Shown here one piece after another: positions 55,895 to 64,000 of a stretch of DNA of 64,000 nt; position 1 is the first letter of the stretch; each line of letters opens with the position of its first letter. Under the pieces are notes generated by a model that was given only the letters and a program-made list of their open reading frames with translations, ran no database searches and was not told the origin of the DNA. The translations under genes and the position numbers were made by a program. Origin of the DNA: Sphingobium vermicomposti (GTDB lineage Bacteria > Pseudomonadota > Alphaproteobacteria > Sphingomonadales > Sphingomonadaceae); the NCBI RefSeq assembly GCF_011762025.1, contig NZ_JAASQR010000002.1:806001-870000 (forward strand). Direction: 5' to 3'.

Positions 55895-56560
55895 ATGCGT
55901 CTGCTGATCGTCGAAGATGAACCCAGCCTGGGACAACAGCTTCGCAACACGCTGGAAGGTGCCGGCTATGCCGTCGACCTGGCGACCGATGGCGAGGACG
56001 GCCATTTCCTTGGCACGACCGAAAGCTATGATGCGGTGGTGCTGGACCTGGGTCTGCCCACGATCGACGGGCTGACGGTGCTGGACCGATGGCGCAAGGA
56101 AGGCCGCGGCTTTCCGGTGCTGGTGCTGACCGCGCGCGACAGCTGGTCCGACAAGGTGGCGGGCCTGGACGCGGGCGCGGACGATTATCTGGCCAAGCCG
56201 TTCCAGAGCGAGGAACTGATCGCCCGCCTGCGCGCGCTGATCCGCCGCGCTTCGGGCAATGCGTCGAGCGAACTGACCGCCGGCGATGTCCGGTTGGACA
56301 CGCGCAGCGGCAGGGTGACGTTGAACGGTGAGCCAGTGAAGCTGACGGCGCAGGAATATAAGCTATTGTCCTACCTGTTGCATCACAAAGGCAAGGTGGT
56401 GAGCCGCACGGAGTTGATCGAACATATTTACGATCAGGATTTCGACCGTGATTCCAACACGATCGAAGTGTTCGTGACGCGCATCCGCAAGAAGCTGGGC
56501 GCGGATGTCATCACGACCATCCGGGGGCTTGGCTACAGCCTGGACGAGCCGGGGCGCTGA
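55895..56560 (+). CDS. OmpR/PhoP-family response regulator
   Basis: The 221-residue protein has a receiver (LIVEDEPSLGQQLRNTLEGA; Asp in AVVLDLGLP; Lys in YLAKPFQSEEL) and an OmpR-type winged helix (LTAQEYKLLSYLLHHKGKVV; NTIEVFVTRIRKKLG). The closest relatives by pattern are PhoP-type regulators. The kinase gene follows after 108 bp, a larger gap than usual, occupied by a palindromic element. Confidence 0.92.
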   Translation: MRLLIVEDEPSLGQQLRNTLEGAGYAVDLATDGEDGHFLGTTESYDAVVLDLGLPTIDGLTVLDRWRKEGRGFPVLVLTARDSWSDKVAGLDAGADDYLAKPFQSEELIARLRALIRRASGNASSELTAGDVRLDTRSGRVTLNGEPVKLTAQEYKLLSYLLHHKGKVVSRTELIEHIYDQDFDRDSNTIEVFVTRIRKKLGADVITTIRGLGYSLDEPGR

Positions 56561-56571
56561 TCGGGGTGACG

Positions 56572-56647
56572 CCGTTCGCCCTGCGCTTGTCGAAGGGTTC
56601 AGCGAACGAAGCGAGGCGCGTCGAACCTTCGATTCGCTCAGCCCGAA
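56572..56647. repeat. intergenic palindromic element, family A, copy 6
   Basis: Starts CCGTTCGCCCTGCGCTTGTC-GAAGGGTT, ends CGAACCTTCGATTCGCTCAG-CCCGAA. The arms can fold back on each other around AGCGAACGAAGCGAGGCGCG. It sits between the response regulator and its kinase and occupies most of that gap. Confidence 0.75.
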
Positions 56648-56668
56648 AAGTCGCCGGGGCTATTCAAG

Positions 56669-58021
56669 TTGACTGATCAGCCCCCCGTCCTTTCGACCGG
56701 ATCGCTCAGCCGCCGCATGATCGGCATCGCGGCGCTGTGGATCAGCCTGCTGCTGCTGGGCGGCGGGCTGGCGCTCGACCGGGTGCTGTCGGATGCGGTG
56801 ACGCGCAATTTCGACGATGGCCTGAACTATGTGCTGACGGCGATGATCGCATCGGCGGAAATCGGGCCGGACGGCGAAGTTCTGTTCAACCGCCCGCTCG
56901 CCGACCAGCGGTTCCTGGAACCCAATAGCGGCCTTTATTATCAGATCAGCGCCAAGGGCCATAAGGATTGGCGGTCGCGGTCATTGTGGGACCGTGCGCT
57001 GAAATCCCCCGCCGACCATCAGGACCGCAATTTCCACGTCTATGACAGCAAACAGTTTCCGGGCGAGGATCTGCGCGTCATGGAACGGACCATCATCCTG
57101 CCGGGGTCCAACACCCGCTGGATGTTCATGGTCGCCGCCGCCCGCGCGGGATTGGACGACCAGATCAAGACATTGCGGTCCACCCTGTTCCAGAGCTTTG
57201 CGCTGCTGGCGCTGGGGCTGATCGCCCTTACGACGCTGCAGACGCTTTACGGGCTGCGTCCCCTGCGCCGGGTGCGCAAGGAGATCGTGCGGATGCGCGC
57301 GGGAGAGAAGAGCCGCGTCACCGAGCCGATGCCCAGTGAAGTGCTGCCCATGGTCGAGGAGCTGAACGCCCTGCTTGCCCATAATGAGACCCAGGCCGAA
57401 GAAGCGCGCACCCATGCCGGCAATCTGGCCCATGCGCTGAAAACGCCGCTGACGGTCATCATGAATGCGGCCACGGCGCAGGCCCCGGACCTGGGCGACA
57501 CAGTCATTAGGGAAGCGACGACGATGCGGCGCCAGGTGGACCATCACCTTGCCCGCGCCCGCGCAGTTGGCAGGCGCGGCGCGGCGCAAAGCCGGGCGGA
57601 AGTGTGGTCCAGCCTGCAGGCGGTGGAGCGAGCGGTTCGGCGGCTCTATCCCGACGCCCGCATCGACATGGATGGCGACAAGACAGTCGAGGCGCGGGCC
57701 GAACGGCAGGACCTGGACGAAATGCTGGGCAATCTGGTGGAAAACGCGGCCAAATATGGCGGCGGCAGCGTGTTCGCCACCGTGTCGCGCAATGGCCCGA
57801 TGGTCGAGATATTGGTCGAGGATGATGGCGCGGGCATTCCCGAAGCGGAGCGGACGCGCATTTTCGACCGAGGCGTGCGGCTGGATTCGGGTAAGCCCGG
57901 CACGGGACTGGGCCTGGCCATCGTGCGTGACGTCGCGGAAATCTATGGCGGATCGGTGACGATGGAGGAAAGCGAGGATCTGGGCGGGCTGCTCGTGCGG
58001 CTGCGGCTGCCCGCAGCCTGA
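56669..58021 (+). CDS. sensor histidine kinase (PhoQ-like)
   Basis: The 450-residue kinase has two transmembrane segments (about 17-37 and 171-192) around a periplasmic domain, a HAMP-like linker, a HisKA motif HAGNLAHALKTPLTVIMNAA and an HATPase with LGNLVENAAKYGGG and GTGLGLAIVRDVAEIYGG. The start is TTG 56669; the next in-frame ATG at 56717 would lose residues before the first helix. Its partner is the OmpR-type regulator upstream. The stimulus is unknown. DUF454 follows with overlapping stop and start. Confidence 0.88.
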   Translation: MTDQPPVLSTGSLSRRMIGIAALWISLLLLGGGLALDRVLSDAVTRNFDDGLNYVLTAMIASAEIGPDGEVLFNRPLADQRFLEPNSGLYYQISAKGHKDWRSRSLWDRALKSPADHQDRNFHVYDSKQFPGEDLRVMERTIILPGSNTRWMFMVAAARAGLDDQIKTLRSTLFQSFALLALGLIALTTLQTLYGLRPLRRVRKEIVRMRAGEKSRVTEPMPSEVLPMVEELNALLAHNETQAEEARTHAGNLAHALKTPLTVIMNAATAQAPDLGDTVIREATTMRRQVDHHLARARAVGRRGAAQSRAEVWSSLQAVERAVRRLYPDARIDMDGDKTVEARAERQDLDEMLGNLVENAAKYGGGSVFATVSRNGPMVEILVEDDGAGIPEAERTRIFDRGVRLDSGKPGTGLGLAIVRDVAEIYGGSVTMEESEDLGGLLVRLRLPAA

Positions 58022-58374
58022 TGCGTCGGACGCTTTATCTCGCCTGCGGATTCCTGGCGCTTGGTTTGGGCGCGGTCGGCGTTCTCCTACCGCTGTTGCC
58101 GACCGTACCGTTTGTGATCCTGGCCGCCTTCTGCTTTGCGCGGTCCAGCCCGGCCCTGGAGGCGCGGCTGTTAGAGCATCGGCATTTCGGGGTGCATATT
58201 CGCCGGTGGCGCGAACGCGGGGCGATCAGTCGGCGGGGGAAGCAGGCGGCGCTGGTCGCCTTTGCCGCAAGTGCGGCAATCGGCCTGATCCTGGCTCCCC
58301 TGCCCTGGTCGCTGATCCCGATGGCCGTCGCGCTGATCGGGGGAAGCTGGATTTGGACCCGACCGGAGGCGTAG
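58021..58374 (+). CDS. DUF454 (YbaN-like) membrane protein
   Basis: The 117-residue protein has DUF454 features: GVLLPLLPTVPFVILAAFCF followed by ARSSPALEARLLEHRHFG, and two C-terminal hydrophobic segments. Function unknown. Its ATG overlaps the kinase stop by one base, so it belongs to the same operon. Confidence 0.88.
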   Translation: MRRTLYLACGFLALGLGAVGVLLPLLPTVPFVILAAFCFARSSPALEARLLEHRHFGVHIRRWRERGAISRRGKQAALVAFAASAAIGLILAPLPWSLIPMAVALIGGSWIWTRPEA

Positions 58375-58405
58375 GCCAACCGTTGAAGCGAACGGCTCTC
58401 CGACG

Positions 58406-59623
58406 TCAGTTCATCGCCAGGATCATGTTGCGCACCTGGGGGAATACTTCCTTTTCCCACTTGCGACCCGAAAACACACCATAATGGCCTGCGCCGATCT
58501 GAAGATGGTGCCGTTTGAGATGAGGGCGCAGCCCGGTGCAGAGCGCGTGCGCAGCGGCGGTCTGGCCCACGGCGCAGACATCGTCCTTTTCACCTTCCAC
58601 CGTCAGCAGCGCGGTTGAACGGATCGCGCCGGGATTGACCGGACGACCGCGATGCGTGAGTTCGCCCTTTGCCAGCAAAGTGCGCTGAAACACCCGGTCC
58701 ACGGTTTCCAGGTAAAATTCCGACGTCATGTCGAGGACCGCGAAATATTCCTGGTAGAAGCTTTTGATCTTGTCAGCCTCCACATCCTTTCCGTCGGCCA
58801 GAAGCTGGTAAAGTTCACGATGCTGCGCGCCGTGGCGTTCCAGGTTCATCGACATGAAGGCGGAAAGCTGGAGAAAGCCGGGATAGACCCGTCGCCCGCC
58901 GCCAGCGTAGCGCATGGGCACGGTGGTGATGAGGTTTTTTTCAAACCATTCGATCGGCTTTTCATTGGAAAGGTCGTTGACCGCCGTCGGTGCAGCGCGC
59001 GGATCGATGGGACCGCCCATCAACGTCATGGAGCGCGGCGTGGCGGCGTCGCCATCTTCGGCCATCAGCGCGACGGCGGCAAAGGCGGGGACGCAGGGCT
59101 GGCACACGGAGAAGAGATGCGCGCCCGGCCCCATTTCCTGCAAGAAGGTGATCACATAATCGATGTAATCGTCGAAGCCGAATGGCCCCGCCGACAGCGG
59201 CACATCCCGCGCATTTTTCCAGTCGGTGATATAGACGTCATGGTCGGACAGCAGCGTCCTGACGGTCGCGCGCAGCAGGGTGGAAAAATGCCCCGACATG
59301 GGGGCGACCAGCAGAACCCTGGGCTGCGCAGTATCGACATCATCCTTGGCGAAATGCAGCAAATTGCCGAAGGGCAGGTCCAGCAGCACCTCTTCACGGA
59401 CGGAAACAACCGCATTGCCGGTGCGCACCTGATCAATGCCGTAGGCGGGTCGCTTGTGGGTCAACCGCGCGCCCTGAAATATATCCATCAGGGCGAACAT
59501 GCGGCGCTGCAGCGGCCATTCCCCCACCGGGCCCATGCTGTCGCGCATGGAAAGGGCAAGTCGGGCACCCAGCCGAGCGGGTGCGAGCATATCTTCCAGC
59601 GCTTGGTAGCCGCTATATAACAT
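58406..59623 (-). CDS. phaZ: intracellular polyhydroxyalkanoate depolymerase
   Basis: The 405-residue product resembles intracellular PHB depolymerases. It starts MLYSGYQALEDMLAPARLGA, has the pattern VLLVAPMSGHFSTLLRATVR, the lipase-like box with a cysteine nucleophile in LFSVCQPCVPAFAAVALM, and ends with GAGHYGVFSGRKWEKEVFPQ containing a catalytic His. It hydrolyses stored PHB granules to 3-hydroxybutyrate. The frame opens upstream to 59677, with ATGs at 59629 and 59623; the latter is chosen from the typical family N-terminus. It is divergent from the GST gene. Confidence 0.9.
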   Translation of the reverse strand: MLYSGYQALEDMLAPARLGARLALSMRDSMGPVGEWPLQRRMFALMDIFQGARLTHKRPAYGIDQVRTGNAVVSVREEVLLDLPFGNLLHFAKDDVDTAQPRVLLVAPMSGHFSTLLRATVRTLLSDHDVYITDWKNARDVPLSAGPFGFDDYIDYVITFLQEMGPGAHLFSVCQPCVPAFAAVALMAEDGDAATPRSMTLMGGPIDPRAAPTAVNDLSNEKPIEWFEKNLITTVPMRYAGGGRRVYPGFLQLSAFMSMNLERHGAQHRELYQLLADGKDVEADKIKSFYQEYFAVLDMTSEFYLETVDRVFQRTLLAKGELTHRGRPVNPGAIRSTALLTVEGEKDDVCAVGQTAAAHALCTGLRPHLKRHHLQIGAGHYGVFSGRKWEKEVFPQVRNMILAMN

Positions 59624-59744
59624 CACCATAATAACGATTACGCCCCGCAATGTTCCCGACAGATAGTTCTTGTACAAAGCTTATGTTATTTTTCCACATT
59701 GCAGTGCATCATCATGCAAGGAAATTGCAAAGGGGAAGATCGCC

Positions 59745-60401
59745 ATGCCGGTTGCTGAACTGACTATTTCCAGCAAGACCTACTCATCATGGTCGCTGCG
59801 CGGCTGGCTGTTGTGCCGCCTTGCCGGGCTTGACGTAGCGGAAAAGATGGTGGCGCTGGAAAATTTGGAGGCACGGGCAGAGCTGCTGTTGCTGACGCCG
59901 TCCGTCCTGGTGCCGCGCCTGACCCATGAAGGGGCGAGTGTGTGGGACACTCTGGCGATCGCGGAATATCTGCATGAGCTTTATCCTGATGCGGGCATGT
60001 ATCCCAAAAACCGAATCGCGCGGGCGCATTGCCGGTCGGTGTCGGGGGAAATCCATTCGGGATTCGCGAATCTGCGGTCGGCGCTGCCCATGAACCTGAA
60101 GGTGCGGCATGACAGGTTCCCGATCTTTTCCGGGGCGAAACCCGATATCGAGCGGGTGGACACGATCTGGAACGAATGCCTGGATGCTTATGATGGCCCC
60201 TGGCTGTTCGGGGAAAAGCCGAATGTGGCCGATGCCATGTTCGCGCCCGTGGCCCAGCGTTTCCTGACCTATGCGGTGCCTCTGTCCGCAAAATCGGCCG
60301 CCTATTGCGACACGATCAATAGCTGGGGCCTGATGCGCGAATGGATCGAAGACGCGCGCCGGGAAGCGGATGAAATGGAGGAGCTGGACGTCGAGTTCTA
60401 A
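59745..60401 (+). CDS. glutathione S-transferase
   Basis: The 218-residue cytosolic GST has the thioredoxin-fold N-terminus with the glutathione-activating Ser region ISSKTYSSWSLRGWLLCRLA, the cis-Pro motif VLVPRLTHEG, and GEKPNVADAMFAPVAQR in the helical C-terminal domain. It resembles the zeta/beta-like bacterial GST clan. ATG 59745 follows AAGGGGAAG. Specific substrate unknown. Confidence 0.88.
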   Translation: MPVAELTISSKTYSSWSLRGWLLCRLAGLDVAEKMVALENLEARAELLLLTPSVLVPRLTHEGASVWDTLAIAEYLHELYPDAGMYPKNRIARAHCRSVSGEIHSGFANLRSALPMNLKVRHDRFPIFSGAKPDIERVDTIWNECLDAYDGPWLFGEKPNVADAMFAPVAQRFLTYAVPLSAKSAAYCDTINSWGLMREWIEDARREADEMEELDVEF

Positions 60402-60433
60402 GGCCTGGGGAATTTTGAAGCCTTGGGAGGGTG

Positions 60434-61135
60434 TCAGTCGCGCAGTTGCGCCAGCCAGTCGCCGATCATCGCACGGCCCGCAGCGACTGCGCCCGGCCCA
60501 TGTTCGTCATGGTCACGCCGCAGCGCTACGCCGCATTGCCTGGCGATGTCGAGATCGGCCCAGAAATGGGTCAGCCAGTCCTCAAAGCGCGGGTCATCAC
60601 CCATTTCGGCGTGAAATTGCAGCGCCAGCAGGTTGTGGCCCCGGCGGAAGGCCTGATGGGCATAAGCATCCGTCGATGCGAGCAATTCGACACCGCCCGG
60701 CAGATCGAACGTATCGCTATGCCAATGCAGGACCGGCACATCCTTTAGATGTCGCAAAGGCGAATCGGCAGCTGCGCCGTTCAGCGTGATGGGCGCAAAG
60801 CCCAGCTCCATGCTTGGCCCCGGATAGACACGCCCACCGAGCGCCGCTGCGATCATCTGGCTGCCCAGGCACACGCCCAGGGTTGGCAGATCCTGATCGA
60901 GCCGGGCAGCGAGCTTGTCGATCTGCACCGGGATCCAGGGATGGATGTCATGTTCGTAAACGCCCATCGGGCCGCCCATCATGATCAACAGGTCGGGGGT
61001 GCAAAGATCGACATGGGCAAAATCGGGGCTGGCGACGTCAACCCGCTCAATCTCATAGCCGGCGGCCTCGATCGGCTGGAGATAGCCTGCCGCTCCTTCT
61101 CGCGGTACGTGACGGACGATGAGTGCTTTTTTCAT
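60434..61135 (-). CDS. class I glutamine amidotransferase-like protein
   Basis: The 233-residue protein has a triad-type GATase1 domain, with MMGGPMGVYEHDIHPW, the nucleophile Cys in LGVCLGSQMIAAALGG and His in LLALQFHAEMGDD. It stands alone, without a synthetase partner, like GuaA-N-type proteins of unknown or peptidase-like function. The ATG is at 61135. It is convergent with the GST gene. Confidence 0.85.
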   Translation of the reverse strand: MKKALIVRHVPREGAAGYLQPIEAAGYEIERVDVASPDFAHVDLCTPDLLIMMGGPMGVYEHDIHPWIPVQIDKLAARLDQDLPTLGVCLGSQMIAAALGGRVYPGPSMELGFAPITLNGAAADSPLRHLKDVPVLHWHSDTFDLPGGVELLASTDAYAHQAFRRGHNLLALQFHAEMGDDPRFEDWLTHFWADLDIARQCGVALRRDHDEHGPGAVAAGRAMIGDWLAQLRD

Positions 61136-61208
61136 TGCGGGGCCTGGGTAGCCAGGGGACGGTCCTGCCGCCAGAGGTGCCTTTCTTGGGCCAACGATAC
61201 TCCTCCTA

Positions 61209-61469
61209 TCAACCTTTTACCGTCCTGCGCCGCCATATGCGCCACAGCGCCGTAAAGCCGATCGCGCCCCAGACGATGTTCAGCACCATCGATGGGATTG
61301 CCCCATGCCACCAGGTGTTCAGCACGAAAAAGGTCGCACCCAGGGCGTTCATCCACTGGAACAGCGCCGAACCGCCCGACAGCCGACCAGTCGTGACGAG
61401 GAGATACGCGCCCAGCACCAGCGAAGCGCCGAGCCAGCCGACGATTTCGACAAAGAGTGTGACTGTCAA
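61209..61469 (-). CDS. small CBU_0592-like membrane protein
   Basis: The 86-residue protein has about three hydrophobic segments: IVGWLGASLVLGAYLLVTTG, LFQWMNALGATFFVLNTWWH and SMVLNIVWGAIGFTALWRIW. It looks like the small CBU_0592-type membrane family of unknown function. The start is TTG 61469, with AGGGG four bases before it; a longer frame to 61562 would read through the terminator region and is not favoured. Confidence 0.7.
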   Translation of the reverse strand: MTVTLFVEIVGWLGASLVLGAYLLVTTGRLSGGSALFQWMNALGATFFVLNTWWHGAIPSMVLNIVWGAIGFTALWRIWRRRTVKG

Positions 61470-61562
61470 ATTGCCCCTGCCCCGCTTCGTCGTCCCGAAC
61501 TTTGGTTCAGGATATTGTGAGGCAGGATCGGGGCTGAAACAAGATCGGCCCGATCGCTGCAT

Positions 61563-61598
61563 AAAAGAAAAGAGGGCCTCCCCACCGGGGAAGCCCTC
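61563..61598 (-). terminator. rho-independent terminator of acnA
   Basis: On the minus strand GAGGGCTTCCCC and GGGGAGGCCCTC form a 12-bp stem with one mismatch, followed by TTTTCTTTT. It lies 29 bp after the acnA stop. Confidence 0.88.
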
Positions 61599-61626
61599 CT
61601 TTTAATTCAGCCGGTGAGGCAGGCGA

Positions 61627-64000
<2,374 letters not shown>

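Overview
The window is a contiguous piece of a GC-rich chromosome from an alphaproteobacterium, most likely a sphingomonad (Sphingobium/Sphingomonas type). The support is an Entner-Doudoroff set in the order zwf-edd-glk-eda, a RegB/RegA-type redox system, EcfG-like stress promoters, zinc-independent type HemB, DUF2794 and DUF3035 proteins, and intergenic palindromes of the CCGTTCGCCCTGAGC...TGTCGAAGGG kind that are common in these genomes. This assignment rests on gene content and remembered family features; no database search was possible. I see no transposase, integrase, prophage, rRNA or CRISPR array, and the gene content is essentially chromosomal core.

Layout. 1-335 is the tail of a fatty-acid beta-oxidation enzyme. 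445-8993 is carbohydrate metabolism: galE, a YbaK-type editing protein, pgl, an aminotransferase, tRNA-Leu(CAA), then zwf-edd-glk-eda. 9.0-11.3 kb has a lipoprotein and the minus-strand pair hemB/gamma-carbonic anhydrase. 11.4-15.6 kb has a secreted DUF2807 protein, a divergent Amt-like protein, a glycosyltransferase and an MHS-type MFS permease. 15.8-22.7 kb is a respiratory block, cyoABCD, SURF1, RegB-like kinase and RegA-like regulator, mostly with overlapping start and stop codons. 22.7-26.0 kb looks like a general-stress patch: a small Q/G-rich hydrophilic protein, a DUF2383 protein, tRNA-Gly(CCC) and a double-PAS hybrid kinase, three of these preceded by EcfG-like promoter matches. 26.2-30.1 kb holds an alpha/beta hydrolase, cysE-DUF2794, a TauE/SafE permease and oxyR.

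30.4-33.3 kb contains pgsA-moaD-moaE and a divergent LplT-like permease. 33.4-40.6 kb is a plus-strand series: PBP1A-type synthase, an IscU-like protein, KefB-type antiporter, DUF423, a Zur-like Fur protein and dxs. 40.7-47.8 kb is a long minus-strand array, transcribed purE-purK-folA-ribF-ileS-lspA-DUF3035, interrupted by palindromic repeats. 48.0-54.6 kb has gpmA, sppA, a UPF0126 channel-like protein, glutathione peroxidase, a VIT1-type transporter and an ABC-F ATPase. 54.7-58.4 kb has a SIMPL protein, then PepSY, response regulator, sensor kinase and DUF454. 58.4-64.0 kb has PHB depolymerase, a GST, a class I glutamine amidotransferase, a small membrane protein and acnA, which runs off the right edge.

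I found no clearly undescribed system. The observations most worth checking are the local cluster of EcfG-like promoters (22.7-24.0 kb), mutually exclusive hairpins between cyoA and cyoB, an Amt homologue that appears to lack the phenylalanine gate, an IscU-like scaffold lacking its third cysteine, and the distribution of intergenic palindromes inside operons. No stretch over about 300 bases lacks a feature; the longest gene-poor part is 3764-4078, which holds only the tRNA-Leu gene.
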